DNA from: Alloboseaceae bacterium BT-24-1
GTDB taxonomy: Bacteria > Pseudomonadota > Alphaproteobacteria > Rhizobiales > Beijerinckiaceae
DNA length: 64,000 nt
Reading direction: 5' to 3'
NCBI GenBank assembly: GCA_025846845.1
Contig: JAOYTL010000009.1
Coordinates: 186,001 to 250,000 of the forward strand
The notes under the pieces are model-generated. The model had not been told where the DNA came from, did no database searches, and saw only the letters and a list, made by a program, of their open reading frames with translations. Each line of letters begins with the position of its first letter. Positions within the stretch are counted from its first letter, which is position 1. Below are positions 16,572-25,269 of the stretch, in pieces. The position numbers and the translations under genes are program-made.

Positions 16572-18050
16572 ATGAGCCAGTTCGAAATCGGCGCTGCTCA
16601 CGTGCAGCGAATGCGAGCCCGACGAATTTACGAGGCCCTCAAGGATCAGATCGTAAGCGGCGTCTATGGCAAAGATGGCCACCTACCATCGTCGCGATCG
16701 CTGGCTGTCGAGTTGGGGGTCTCACGGACGACGGTGACAGTGGTCTATGAGCAACTTCTCGCCGAAGGTTTCATCGACGTTCGACAAGGTTCGCGTCCCA
16801 GGGTCGCGCTCGCCGCGATCGCCCCCTCGTCGCCGGACAAGTCATTGCCCCGCCCGGTGCCCAAACGGCTATCGTCGTATGCGAGCCGCATTCGCGATAT
16901 CGCTCCTTGGTCGGATACCCGTGACAGCAGGTTCGTCGCCGATTTTCGTTATGGCGACCTAGCCCCGTCGGACTTCCCTAACGCGATCTGGAAGCGCGCC
17001 GTCAATGCCGCGATGGCAAAGACTCCGGAGCGATTGGCCTATGGTGATCCTCGGGGGTCCCACCGCTTGCGAATGGCGCTGCAAGGTTACCTCTGGCGCG
17101 CCAGGACGCTTCGCTGCGATCTCGATCAGATTATTGTCGTCAATGGCTCGCAGCAGGGATTGGACCTCTGCGCCCGGCTTCTGCTCGACCCTGATCATCG
17201 GTTCGCGATCGAGAACCCCTGTTACGCCATGGCTCGGCAAATCTTCGCGAGCACGGGGGCGACAGCGGTGTCGATCGAGGTCGACCGAGACGGATTAAAC
17301 ACCGAATTATTGACCGACGTCGACGCACGCCTGGCCTACGTGACGCCCTCACACCAGTTCCCGCTTGGCGGGGTCATGTCGATCTCTCGTCGTTTCCAGT
17401 TGCTGGAGTGGGCGAGGCGTCTCGAAGCGTATGTCATCGAGGACGATTACGACAGCGAGTACCGGTATGACATCAAGCCGGTGCCGCCTCTGTATGGCCT
17501 CCAAGAAGGGTGCAACGTTATCTACCTCGGGACGATCTCCAAGACCCTGTCGCCAATGCTTCGCATTGGTTACCTTGTGGTGCCGCCGGAACTTCAGGCC
17601 CTGTTCGCGACTGCAAAGCAGCTCACAGATCGACACACGCCGGTCGCCGACCAGTACGCGTTGGCGTCCCTGATCGAGGCTGGCGCCTATGAGGCCCATG
17701 TGCGCCGCGTGCGTCGTCTCAACGGCGAGAGGCGCGAGACCCTGCTGAACGCGCTTCGCCTCGAATTCGGAAACTCCATCGTGATAGAGGGGGCGGATGC
17801 GGGCCTGCACATCGTGGTCTGGTTCCGCGAGCTATCCGCTCAGTTGGCGAGCGTGGTCATCAAGACTGGGCGCGACGCGGGCATCGGCCTCCATTCCATC
17901 GCCTCACTCTACGATCCGAGATCTCGGGATGCGCAAACCGATCGGCTGGGCCTCGTCATGGGGTACGCGGCGCTCGATTCGCGACGCATCGAAAGGGGCG
18001 TGCAGTTGCTCGGAGATGTCGTCGAAAAGACGCTGCGCTCGTCTGGATAG
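16572..18050 (+). CDS. MocR-family regulator (GntR winged helix + aminotransferase-like domain)
   Basis: A 492-residue fusion. An N-terminal GntR winged helix (RIYEALKDQIVSG through SRSLAVELGVSRTTVTVVYE, about 15-75) is linked to a fold-type I aminotransferase domain with AYGDPRGSHRLR, IVVNGSQQGLDL, ATHE-like VIEDDYDSEYRYD and the PLP lysine in GTISKTLSPMLRIGYLV. The start is ATG 16572; the upstream open frame overlaps the YggS promoter and looks non-coding. Regulators of this class (PdxR, GabR, EnuR) sense PLP or PLP adducts. The divergent YggS gene suggests a PdxR-like target. Confidence 0.92.
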   Translation: MSQFEIGAAHVQRMRARRIYEALKDQIVSGVYGKDGHLPSSRSLAVELGVSRTTVTVVYEQLLAEGFIDVRQGSRPRVALAAIAPSSPDKSLPRPVPKRLSSYASRIRDIAPWSDTRDSRFVADFRYGDLAPSDFPNAIWKRAVNAAMAKTPERLAYGDPRGSHRLRMALQGYLWRARTLRCDLDQIIVVNGSQQGLDLCARLLLDPDHRFAIENPCYAMARQIFASTGATAVSIEVDRDGLNTELLTDVDARLAYVTPSHQFPLGGVMSISRRFQLLEWARRLEAYVIEDDYDSEYRYDIKPVPPLYGLQEGCNVIYLGTISKTLSPMLRIGYLVVPPELQALFATAKQLTDRHTPVADQYALASLIEAGAYEAHVRRVRRLNGERRETLLNALRLEFGNSIVIEGADAGLHIVVWFRELSAQLASVVIKTGRDAGIGLHSIASLYDPRSRDAQTDRLGLVMGYAALDSRRIERGVQLLGDVVEKTLRSSG

Positions 18051-18144
18051 CGGGGGGCTTGGCCGCCACCCAACTAGGTGCGGAATCTCATGCGGAACGG
18101 CTTGCAGTGCCAAAGAACCCACGCAAGAGCGCCTCGCCTGCCAC

Positions 18145-18158
18145 AAAAATCGATTTAA
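18145..18158. promoter_or_regulatory. AT-rich ATCGAT palindrome, site 1 of 6
   Basis: AAAAATCGATTTAA, containing the perfect palindrome AAATCGATTT, in the 275-base gap before the intradiol dioxygenase gene and about 170 bases upstream of its ATG. It matches the AAWAATCGATKWWA pattern found at five other intergenic sites in this region. It is likely an operator for the GntR/FCD protein encoded at 22953. Confidence 0.6.
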
Positions 18159-18283
18159 CAGAGCGAACGAAATGCTGGTTTATGCCTTTTAGATTTCGAT
18201 AACATGTCCGTAGGAGTGAATTTGAGGCTCTAGTTGCCAAAAAATCCAAAGAAGCATGCCGCCGCCCACCGATCGGGTTGACA

Positions 18284-18297
18284 AATAATCGATGAAA
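18284..18297. promoter_or_regulatory. AT-rich ATCGAT operator-like site, site 2 of 6
   Basis: AATAATCGATGAAA, 28 bases upstream of the intradiol dioxygenase ATG, so within the expected promoter/leader. A second half-match (AAAATCGA) follows at once. TTGACA at 18278-18283 directly before it could be a -35 element, so a repressor here would block initiation. Confidence 0.65.
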
Positions 18298-18325
18298 ATC
18301 GAAAGATCAGGCGGAGGAGGAGCCC

Positions 18326-19219
18326 ATGCTCATCGCAAGCGAGGCCGACGTAACCGAGGCCGTCTTTGGCGTGATGGAGCGCACAGACGATCCGCGCCTG
18401 CGCGAGATCATGGTCTCGCTAGTTCGTCACCTGCACGGCTTCGTCCGGGACGTGAGATTGACGGAGACAGAGTTTAGGGAGGCTGTTGCGGTCCTCAACG
18501 AGATCGGTCAGCTCGCTTCGGACACACACAACGAGATGATGTTGATGGCGGGATCCTTGGGCGTCTCGTCGCTCGTTTGCCTGCTGAATAACGGCGATGG
18601 CGGAAACACGGAGACGTCGCAGTCTTTGCTCGGGCCTTTTTGGCGTCTCGATTCCCCGCGCGTGGAGAACGGCGGTTCAATCGTCCGATCCGACACTCCC
18701 GGGGCCCCCCTCTTCGTGATGGGCCGCGCCGTCGATGAGCAGGGTCGCGCCATCCCCGGTGCCGAGGTGGACGTTTGGCATGCCTCTCCGGTGGGGCTTT
18801 ACGAGAACCAGGATCCCGAACAGGCCGAGATGAACCTCCGCGGCAAGTTCACCACCGACGACGACGGCCGCTTCTGGTTCCGCTCCGTGATGATGATCGG
18901 CTATCCAATCCCGACGAACGGGGTTGTCGGGCGCCTCTTGAAGGCACAGCGACGCCATCCGATGCGCCCGGCGCACCTCCACGCGCTGATCTTCAAGCCC
19001 GGCTTCAAGACGCTGATCTCACAAGTTTACGATCCAAACGACCCAAACATCGACTCGGACGTCCAATTCGGCGTGACGCGATCGTTGATCGGTAACTTCG
19101 TACGGCATCTGGAACCGCATCCAACGCAGGCCGGCGTCGTCGGGCCCTGGTATTCGCTCGACTACACCTATGTCATGGAACCCGGCGAGGCGATCTTGCC
19201 GCGGCCGCCCATTCGCTGA
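18326..19219 (+). CDS. intradiol ring-cleavage dioxygenase (hydroxyquinol/catechol 1,2-dioxygenase type)
   Basis: A 297-residue non-heme Fe(III) enzyme. An N-terminal helical linker domain (about 1-100, with EIMVSLVRHLHGFVRDVRL) precedes LLGPFWRLDSP and the catalytic beta-sandwich. Likely iron ligands are the tyrosines in GLYENQ and GYPIP and the histidines in RPAHLHA. The RHPMRPAHLH block and the length fit hydroxyquinol 1,2-dioxygenases better than protocatechuate dioxygenases. It would cleave a catecholic or trihydroxylated ring between the hydroxyls to a muconate or maleylacetate. It heads an operon with a hydratase and an aldolase, which normally serve extradiol products. Confidence 0.9.
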   Translation: MLIASEADVTEAVFGVMERTDDPRLREIMVSLVRHLHGFVRDVRLTETEFREAVAVLNEIGQLASDTHNEMMLMAGSLGVSSLVCLLNNGDGGNTETSQSLLGPFWRLDSPRVENGGSIVRSDTPGAPLFVMGRAVDEQGRAIPGAEVDVWHASPVGLYENQDPEQAEMNLRGKFTTDDDGRFWFRSVMMIGYPIPTNGVVGRLLKAQRRHPMRPAHLHALIFKPGFKTLISQVYDPNDPNIDSDVQFGVTRSLIGNFVRHLEPHPTQAGVVGPWYSLDYTYVMEPGEAILPRPPIR

Positions 19220-19235
19220 GACGAGGACCCCACGC

Positions 19236-20018
19236 ATGCTTACCGAAGACGAACGGCGCGAGGCGGCCGCCACGATCCTGCGCGCAGAACGGGACCGCGT
19301 CCCCTGCCCTCAGCTCTCACGCACCTATCCCCACATGGAGATCGACGACGCATACCGGATACAGGACATCTGGGCCCGAGCGCGGATCGACGCCGGGGCG
19401 CGAGTCGTCGGCCACAAGATCGGGCTCACCTCGCGCGCGATGCAGATGGCGTCCAAGATCGACGAACCCGACTATGGGCGCATTCTGGACGACGCCTTGT
19501 TCAACGACGGCGCGCAGATCCGCGCCGATCTATTTATCAAGCCTCGGCTGGAGGTCGAGCTGGCCTTCGTGATGAGCGAGGACCTCCAGGGCCCCAACTG
19601 TCGGATCTACGACGTCCTCCGCGCCACGGAATTCGTCTTGCCGGCGCTCGAAATCATCGACTACCGGACCGAGGTGCCTCGCGCGATCGTAGACACGATC
19701 GCGGACAACGCCGCGTTCGGGGCGATCGTCGTGGGCGGGCGGCCGATCCGGCCGATGGATGTGGACATCCGTTGGATCGGCGCGACATTGGCCCTCAACG
19801 GCGTCATCGAGGAGTCGGGCGTGTCGGCGGCGATCATGGGCCATCCTGCTGCAGGCGTCGCGTGGCTCGTCAACAAGTTGCACGCCGTCGGCGCCAAACT
19901 CGAGAAGGGACAGATTGTCTTGGGAGGATCGTTCACCCGACCAGTCGACATCAAGCGGGGCGATGTGGTCACCGCCGACTACGGTCCGATCGGCGCCATC
20001 TCCGTCTCGTTCGTCTGA
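19236..20018 (+). CDS. 2-oxo-hept-4-ene-1,7-dioate hydratase-like protein (HpaH/HpcG type)
   Basis: A 260-residue member of the hydratase/decarboxylase family. The start is ATG 19236, 16 bases after the dioxygenase stop. Characteristic blocks are DAYRIQDIW, VVGHKIGLTSRAMQ, DYGRILDDALF, LFIKPRLEVELAFVM (metal-site Glu residues), PALEIIDYR, DNAAFGAIVVGG and LEKGQIVLGGSFT. HpaH adds water to 2-oxo-hept-4-ene-1,7-dioate in homoprotocatechuate meta-cleavage, needing Mg2+. It is followed after one base by the aldolase gene, matching the usual hydratase-aldolase order. Confidence 0.9.
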   Translation: MLTEDERREAAATILRAERDRVPCPQLSRTYPHMEIDDAYRIQDIWARARIDAGARVVGHKIGLTSRAMQMASKIDEPDYGRILDDALFNDGAQIRADLFIKPRLEVELAFVMSEDLQGPNCRIYDVLRATEFVLPALEIIDYRTEVPRAIVDTIADNAAFGAIVVGGRPIRPMDVDIRWIGATLALNGVIEESGVSAAIMGHPAAGVAWLVNKLHAVGAKLEKGQIVLGGSFTRPVDIKRGDVVTADYGPIGAISVSFV

Positions 20019-20019
20019 A

Positions 20020-20820
20020 ATGGGCATGGAACTCCCTCGCAATCGTTTCAAGTCAGATTTGCTCGCGGGTAGCCAGCAGATCGGACTTTGGTGTTCGCTG
20101 CCGGGATCATATGCGGCGGAGGCCGCCGCGGGCGCCGGATACGACTGGCTGCTGTTTGACACTGAACATTCTCCCGGCGATCCGCTGACGGTGCTGCCGC
20201 AACTCCAAGCCGTGGCAGCCTACGACGTATCGGCGGTAGTCAGGCCGGCGTCGAACGATCCCGTGCTCGTCAAGCGCTTCCTCGACCTGGGCGCCCAAAC
20301 ACTGCTCATCCCGTACGTTCAAAACGCCGAGGAGGCCGCGGCGGCCGTTGCTGCCACCCGTTACCCGCCCGTCGGCGTTCGTGGCGTCTCGGGGCTGACC
20401 CGAGCTACCCGTTTTGGCCGGATACCGGGGTACGCAAAGCGAGCCGCCGAAGAACTTTGCGTGATCGTCCAGATCGAGACGACTGAAGCCCTGGAGCAGA
20501 TCGAACACATCGCACAAGTCGAGGGTGTGGACGGGATGTTCATCGGCCCCGCCGATCTTGCCGCCAGTTTCGGCCATGCGGGAGAGCCAGGCCACCCGGC
20601 AGTCGAAAGCGAGGTCCTGGCAGCGATCGGCCGGATTCGCGCGGCCGGCAAGCCGGCCGGGATATTGACGCCGGACGAAGCGTTCGCGCGCCGCTGCATC
20701 GAGGCAGGCTCGTCGTTCACGGCTGTTGCGATCGACGCCGGGATTCTCGCCCGCGGGACTGAGGCCGTCGCGGCGCGTTTCAGGTCGAGGGGAGGCCAGA
20801 CCGACGACCTGCGGCCTTGA
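20020..20820 (+). CDS. HpcH/HpaI-family class II aldolase
   Basis: A 266-residue TIM barrel. GLWCSLPGSYAAEAAAGAGYDWLLFDTEHSP, the metal-binding QIETTEALEQIEHIA and the VEGVDGMFIGPADLAASFG block are diagnostic of HpaI/GarL-type pyruvate aldolases. It would split the hydrated oxo-acid into pyruvate and an aldehyde such as succinic semialdehyde. The start is ATG 20020 (20026 is also possible). It runs 41 bases into the convergent folD gene. Confidence 0.92.
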   Translation: MGMELPRNRFKSDLLAGSQQIGLWCSLPGSYAAEAAAGAGYDWLLFDTEHSPGDPLTVLPQLQAVAAYDVSAVVRPASNDPVLVKRFLDLGAQTLLIPYVQNAEEAAAAVAATRYPPVGVRGVSGLTRATRFGRIPGYAKRAAEELCVIVQIETTEALEQIEHIAQVEGVDGMFIGPADLAASFGHAGEPGHPAVESEVLAAIGRIRAAGKPAGILTPDEAFARRCIEAGSSFTAVAIDAGILARGTEAVAARFRSRGGQTDDLRP

Positions 20821-21655
20821 GCGTGTTGTGGAGCAGGTAGGCGATCGTCATCGGCCCCACACCGCCGGGAACGGGCGTAATGGCAGCCGCGCGCTCGCGG
20901 GCCTCTTCGAACGCGACGTCGCCGACCAACGCGCTTTTATCGCCCGTCGCGACGCGATTGATGCCTACGTCGATGACCAAGGCCCCGGGCTTGATCCAGT
21001 CGCCGCGAACCATTGCCGCGCGGCCGGTGGCCGCGATGACGATGTCCGCCGTACGGCAGATCTGCGCGATGTCGCGGGTCCGAGAATGCGCGATCGTGAC
21101 CGTGCAGTTCTCGCGCAAAAGCATTTGCGCCAAGGGCTTGCCGACGATGTTGGATCGCCCCAGGACGACGGAATGAGCTCCCGAGAGGTCGGCTTCGACA
21201 CTTTTGAGTAGGTGGACGCAGCCTAGCGGCGTACACGGCTCCAGCGCGGCCGGATCGCCCGTCGCCAGCCGGCCCGCGTTCACCGGATGGAAGCCGTCGA
21301 CATCCTTCGTTGGATCGACGGTAGAGAGGACAGCGGTCGCGTCTATGTGAGATGGCAAGGGAAGCTGAACGAGAATCCCGTCAACCGCCGGGTCGGCATT
21401 CAGGAGCCCGATCAATCGAAGCAGCGCTTCTTGGTCCACATCGGCGGGGAGGGAATGCTCGAACGACAGCATTCCGGCCTCGACGGTTTGCCGCGCTTTA
21501 GCGCGAACGTAGACGGCGCTGGCTGGATCGCTCCCGACGAGGACGACGGCAAGACCAGGTGCGCGTCCGGTCGCGCGAAACGAGGCGACCTCCGCCTTGA
21601 TCCTTGCGCGCAGCTCCTGGGCTATGGCTTTTCCATCGATGATTGAGGCGGTCAT
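20780..21655 (-). CDS. folD: bifunctional methylenetetrahydrofolate dehydrogenase / methenyl-THF cyclohydrolase
   Basis: A 291-residue FolD. Visible are the YVRAKAR active-site Tyr/Lys segment, GILVQLPLP, KDVDGFHPVNAGRL, the NADP-binding VLGRSNIVGKPLAQMLL and the C-terminal PGGVGPMTIAYLLHNT. It interconverts 5,10-methylene-THF and 10-formyl-THF. The start is ATG 21655, two bases after the purU stop, so the two are translated together. In a cluster with LigM-type demethylases and MetF it would help turn methyl-derived C1 units into 10-formyl-THF. Its 3' end overlaps the aldolase gene. Confidence 0.95.
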   Translation of the reverse strand: MTASIIDGKAIAQELRARIKAEVASFRATGRAPGLAVVLVGSDPASAVYVRAKARQTVEAGMLSFEHSLPADVDQEALLRLIGLLNADPAVDGILVQLPLPSHIDATAVLSTVDPTKDVDGFHPVNAGRLATGDPAALEPCTPLGCVHLLKSVEADLSGAHSVVLGRSNIVGKPLAQMLLRENCTVTIAHSRTRDIAQICRTADIVIAATGRAAMVRGDWIKPGALVIDVGINRVATGDKSALVGDVAFEEARERAAAITPVPGGVGPMTIAYLLHNTLKAAGRRSGLPST

Positions 21656-21657
21656 GT

Positions 21658-22524
21658 CTAGTCTCTGAAAACGACGGTCTTGGACCCGTTGCGCAGTACT
21701 CGCCCGTCCAGATGCCAAGCAATGGCTCGGGACAGCACGCGGCGTTCGATGTCCCTTCCCTTGCGGACGAGGTCGTCGGGCGCGTCCGTATGCGATATCC
21801 GTTCGACGTCTTGCTCGATGATCGGGCCTTCGTCGAGATCTGCCGTCACGTAGTGCGCCGTCGCCCCGATCAGCTTTACACCTCGCTCGAAAGCCTGATG
21901 GTATGGCTTGGCGCCCTTGAAACCGGGCAGGAAGGAGTGGTGAATGTTGATGCAGCGATCCGAGAGCTTCGAGGCGAGGTCGTCCGATAGGACCTGCATG
22001 TATCGCGCCAGGATCACGAGGTCAGCGCCGCGCGCTTTGACGATGTCCCAGACCGCCGCCTCCTGATCCGGCTTGGTCTCCTTTGTGATCGGAAGGTAGT
22101 CGAACGGTATGTCGCCGAACTCGTGAGCCGCGTAGGTCTCCTTCGGGTAATTCGCGACAATTCCGACAATGTCCATGTCGAGTTCGCCCATGCGCCAACG
22201 GTACAGGATGTCCGTCAGACAATGATCGAAGCGGGACACCATGATCAGAACCCGCTGCCTCTCTCGGCATGCACGCATCGTCCAATCCATGCCGAACGTC
22301 GCCGCGACCTCGCCGAAACTCTGGCGAAGCGCATCCGGCGCAGCCCCTGGTGATGGAAAGTCGAAGCGAACACGCATGAAGAAGCGGCCGGTCTCCTCGT
22401 CGTCAAACTGCTGAGCGTCTTGGATGTTCGCATCGTGCAGAAACAGGTCCGTAGCGACTCGCGCCACGATCCCCGGGCGATTTCGGCACGAAAGGGTCAG
22501 CACATGAGAGTTCGTCGTCGCCAT
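21658..22524 (-). CDS. purU: formyltetrahydrofolate deformylase
   Basis: A 288-residue PurU: N-terminal ACT domain (LTLSCRNRPGIVARVATDLF, about 8-85) and C-terminal formyltransferase-like hydrolase domain (KGADLVILARYMQVL-like ARGADLVILARYM, NIHHSFLPGFKGAKPYHQAFERG, HYVTADLDEGPIIEQ). It hydrolyses 10-formyl-THF to formate and THF. The ATG at 22524 follows GGGGAG; the earlier open frame is rejected. In this context it regenerates free THF for the demethylases and vents the C1 unit as formate. An ATCGAT operator-like site lies about 60 bases upstream. Confidence 0.95.
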   Translation of the reverse strand: MATTNSHVLTLSCRNRPGIVARVATDLFLHDANIQDAQQFDDEETGRFFMRVRFDFPSPGAAPDALRQSFGEVAATFGMDWTMRACRERQRVLIMVSRFDHCLTDILYRWRMGELDMDIVGIVANYPKETYAAHEFGDIPFDYLPITKETKPDQEAAVWDIVKARGADLVILARYMQVLSDDLASKLSDRCINIHHSFLPGFKGAKPYHQAFERGVKLIGATAHYVTADLDEGPIIEQDVERISHTDAPDDLVRKGRDIERRVLSRAIAWHLDGRVLRNGSKTVVFRD

Positions 22525-22584
22525 TGCATTTCTCCCCGCGAGGCCGCCGTCCCAAGGCACACGACCTCGCCCGGCAGCCCGACA

Positions 22585-22598
22585 AAATATCGATTTAT
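22585..22598. promoter_or_regulatory. AT-rich ATCGAT operator-like site, site 3 of 6
   Basis: AAATATCGATTTAT, 60 bases upstream of the purU ATG in the purU/gntR divergent region. It is one of two copies in that gap; see the perfect palindrome at 22740. Confidence 0.65.
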
Positions 22599-22738
22599 CG
22601 GCCTTCAAAGGCGCCTACTCGGACAAATTTGAACCAGGCCATCAGCGCAGCAGGAGCCCGTAAGAGCCATAAAATCGACAAAAGCATGCGATTAATTCCA
22701 GAGTGGCACTGCGTGGCCTCGACACTGTTCATCTGAAC

Positions 22739-22752
22739 AATAATCGATTATA
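22739..22752. promoter_or_regulatory. perfect ATAATCGATTAT palindrome, site 4 of 6
   Basis: The best copy of the motif, with a perfect 12-bp palindrome at 22740-22751, lies between purU (minus) and gntR (plus), about 200 bases upstream of the gntR start. A 12-bp palindrome is the expected footprint for a GntR-family dimer; the vanillate regulator VanR of Caulobacter, also GntR-type, uses a different 12-bp palindrome. It suggests autoregulation. Confidence 0.7.
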
Positions 22753-22952
22753 TGTCAACTGGCGGGAGCGAGCTGATCACGTGGATTGCATTTAAAGCTA
22801 TCCACGGAGGTCGGCAGCGTTGTCGCACCGCGACCGCGTTTGCTAAGCAAAGACGTTCGGCGGGTGCTCTTTCGCGGCGTCGGGATCGTGCCCGAGCCAC
22901 GCGAGCGCGAGCGGACACTCGATGCCGTCGAGGACTTAACCGGAGGACCGTC

Positions 22953-23801
22953 GTGGCCAAAGCCAAGCGTACCAAAGCACCCAGTGCCTCCCAGGTCGAT
23001 CGACTGCCTGATGCAACCGCCTCGACGTCCGGCGAGGCGTTGGGGCTGTCACCCTTTCCGGGAGGTAGCGAGGAGCAGGGCAAGAATACGATCTCGACGC
23101 GGCTCGTCTCCCGGATGAGGGAATCGATTCTCCGCGGCGAGCTGCCACCCGGCTCAAAGATCAACCTCGACCGGGCACGAAAGACGTTCGACGTGAGCCT
23201 GAGCCCGATGCGGGAGGCCCTCGCTCGCTTGACCTCAGTCGGCTTGGTCGAGCTTCACGACAATCGTGGCTATACGGTCGCACCCGTGTCGCTGTCGAAC
23301 CTGCGAGAAATCACGCAACTGCGCGCGGAATTCGAATGCTTGGCCCTCGGCATCGCGATGCAGAACGGTGACCTCGCCTGGGAAAGCGACATCACGAGGT
23401 CGCTACATAGACTGAACCGAACGCACCGCGAGGCTTCTGACGCAAAGAGCCTCGAAGCTTGGGAGGACGCGCATCGGGATTTTCATCTGACCTTGATCCA
23501 GGGCTGCGATATGCCAATCCTGCTCAGCTTTTGCATGACGCTGCATAACTTGAACGATCGCTACCGGCGAATATTCCTCGCACGTACCGGTGGCGACACC
23601 AGCGTCGAGCTCGAACACAGTCAGATCGCTCAGGGCGCGGTTGCCCGTGATCGCGAGTATGCGCTGGACCGGTTGCGAGAGCATATCCTCCGTACCGGGC
23701 GAAATTTGCAGAATGCCCTCTCCGACGACCGGGCGGACGCAATCTTGACACGCAGCCAACCCGCTCGCAGGCGCAGGCCGCCCGCGGCGAGCCAATCCTA
23801 G
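22953..23801 (+). CDS. GntR-family regulator with FCD domain
   Basis: A 282-residue regulator. The winged helix (TRLVSRMRESILRGELPPGSK to FDVSLSPMREALARLTSVGLV, about 45-110) is followed by an all-helical FCD ligand domain with REITQLRAEFECLALGIA and WEDAHRDFHLTLI (metal/ligand Asp-His positions). The start chosen is GTG 22953, six bases after GGAGG (22942-22946); the open frame continues 67 codons upstream but is Arg-rich and reads as non-coding. It is divergent from purU-folD and convergent with the importer operon (4-base overlap). It is the best candidate to bind the AAWAATCGATKWWA sites and respond to an aromatic acid or pathway intermediate. Confidence 0.9.
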   Translation: MAKAKRTKAPSASQVDRLPDATASTSGEALGLSPFPGGSEEQGKNTISTRLVSRMRESILRGELPPGSKINLDRARKTFDVSLSPMREALARLTSVGLVELHDNRGYTVAPVSLSNLREITQLRAEFECLALGIAMQNGDLAWESDITRSLHRLNRTHREASDAKSLEAWEDAHRDFHLTLIQGCDMPILLSFCMTLHNLNDRYRRIFLARTGGDTSVELEHSQIAQGAVARDREYALDRLREHILRTGRNLQNALSDDRADAILTRSQPARRRRPPAASQS

Positions 23802-24511
23802 ACGCTCAAGAAACGCCCCTTGAGAGTGGGCTCGGATGAGAATGCCGCCGATGAGCCGCTCCAGACAGTGCGCCCTTTCTCGATGATGTGATGCCTGTCT
23901 CCCACATCCATCATCTGCCTAAGGTTGCGGTCTATTACGAGAATCGCGAGGCCTTCCGACTTCAGTTGCCGCAGCGCATTCCAAATGACATCCCTGACGA
24001 TCGGCGCCAGCCCCTCGGTCGCCTCGTCCAAGATCAGCAGGTCGGGATTGATCATGAGGGCGCGGCCAACGGCCAACATCTGCTGCTCGCCACCGGAAAG
24101 CTGCGAGCCCCAGTTTCCTAGGCGTTCCGAAAGACGCGGAAAAAGGGCCAGGACGCGGTCGAGCGTCCACGGCTCACTTCGACCGGAACGATTGGCTGCC
24201 GCCGCCACCAGGTTCTCGCGCACGGTCAGGTTTGGAAAGATGCGTCTCCCCTCGGGGACGAGCCCCATGCCCATTCTGCCCAGGAGGTGCGACGGCAGGT
24301 TCCGCACCGAGCGGCCTTTGAAGACAATGTCGCCGCCCGTTGTCGCGAGCTGTCCGGTGATTGCGCGCACGGTCGTCGTCTTGCCCATGCCGTTGCGGCC
24401 CAGCAAGCCCACCATCTCGCCTGTACCGATGGTCAGCGAAATATCGAAGAGGATGCGGGACTGACCGTAGGAAGCCTGCACCGCCTCGAGCCGAAGCAAG
24501 CTATCCATCAC
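23798..24511 (-). CDS. livF: LIV-type ABC transporter ATP-binding protein (LivF-like)
   Basis: A 237-residue ATPase: Walker A GRNGMGKTT, GLVPEGRRIFPNLTVRENL, signature LSGGEQQMLAVGR, Walker B LLILDEATEG. The H-loop region reads LVIDRNLRQM where LivF proteins normally have LVEQN, so the switch histidine position should be checked by alignment. It is the last gene of the minus-strand operon that begins with the binding protein at 29674, and overlaps the upstream livG by four bases. Confidence 0.88.
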   Translation of the reverse strand: MMDSLLRLEAVQASYGQSRILFDISLTIGTGEMVGLLGRNGMGKTTTVRAITGQLATTGGDIVFKGRSVRNLPSHLLGRMGMGLVPEGRRIFPNLTVRENLVAAAANRSGRSEPWTLDRVLALFPRLSERLGNWGSQLSGGEQQMLAVGRALMINPDLLILDEATEGLAPIVRDVIWNALRQLKSEGLAILVIDRNLRQMMDVGDRHHIIEKGRTVWSGSSAAFSSEPTLKGRFLSV

Positions 24512-25269
24512 GCGACGCCCTCCTCTTCGTGACCGAGGTACGCATCGCGCACGGCGTCGTTCGCTTTGATCTCCTCGGGTCTTCCCGAAGCTACGAGACG
24601 GCCGCCCACCAGAACGCTGACCGTGTCCGCCAGCCTGAATACCGCATCCATGTCATGCTCCACGAGGACGACCGTATAATCCGCGCGCAGACCGGCGAGC
24701 AGTTCCGTCATGCGCTCGGCCTCCGCCGGCCCCATCCCGGCCATCGGCTCGTCGAGCAGCAAGACGCGGGGCTGCATGGCCAGGGCAATCGCCAGTTCCA
24801 GCTGCCTTCTTTGCCCGTGCGACAGCACCCCCGCCTCAACATGCGTGAGGTCGCCGAGCCCCGTACGCTCCAGAACATTGCGTGCGGCGTCCGCAAGAGC
24901 CGGGACATGCCGTGGCGCCTCCCAGAACCGAAACCCATGCCCATTCTTGATCTGGCAGGCGACGACGACGTTGTCGAAAACCGAAAAATCGTCGCATACG
25001 CTCGTGATCTGGAAAGACCTCAGGATGCCGAGCCGCGCCCTCCCCCCCAACCCGGCCATCGTGACGTCCCGTCCCTCGAAAAGGATACGTCCCGCCGACG
25101 GCCTCAACTCACCGGAGAGTTGCGACAACAGAGTGGTCTTGCCGGCGCCGTTGGGTCCGATGAGCGCGTGACACGCGCGCTCTTGGATCGACAGGGTGAC
25201 GTCGTCGGTTGCGATGAGGCCGCCGAACCGCTTGGTCAGCCCATGGGCTTCCAGGATGGCATCCGTCAT
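24508..25269 (-). CDS. livG: LIV-type ABC transporter ATP-binding protein (LivG-like)
   Basis: A 253-residue ATPase starting MTDAILEAHGLTKRFGG; the ATG at 25269 overlaps the permease stop in an ATGA, which decides the start against a longer open frame. It has Walker A GPNGAGKTT, LGILRSFQITSVCDDFSVFDNV, signature LSHGQRRQLELAIA, Walker B VLLLDEPMAG and H-loop LVEHDM. It pairs with the adjacent LivF to power the fused permease. Confidence 0.9.
   Translation of the reverse strand: MTDAILEAHGLTKRFGGLIATDDVTLSIQERACHALIGPNGAGKTTLLSQLSGELRPSAGRILFEGRDVTMAGLGGRARLGILRSFQITSVCDDFSVFDNVVVACQIKNGHGFRFWEAPRHVPALADAARNVLERTGLGDLTHVEAGVLSHGQRRQLELAIALAMQPRVLLLDEPMAGMGPAEAERMTELLAGLRADYTVVLVEHDMDAVFRLADTVSVLVGGRLVASGRPEEIKANDAVRDAYLGHEEEGVA

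Noticed and set aside
22752..22952. Upstream extension of the GntR gene
   Set aside because: Arg-rich, non-protein-like sequence; GTG 22953 has GGAGG at the right distance, and the extension starts at the operator palindrome.
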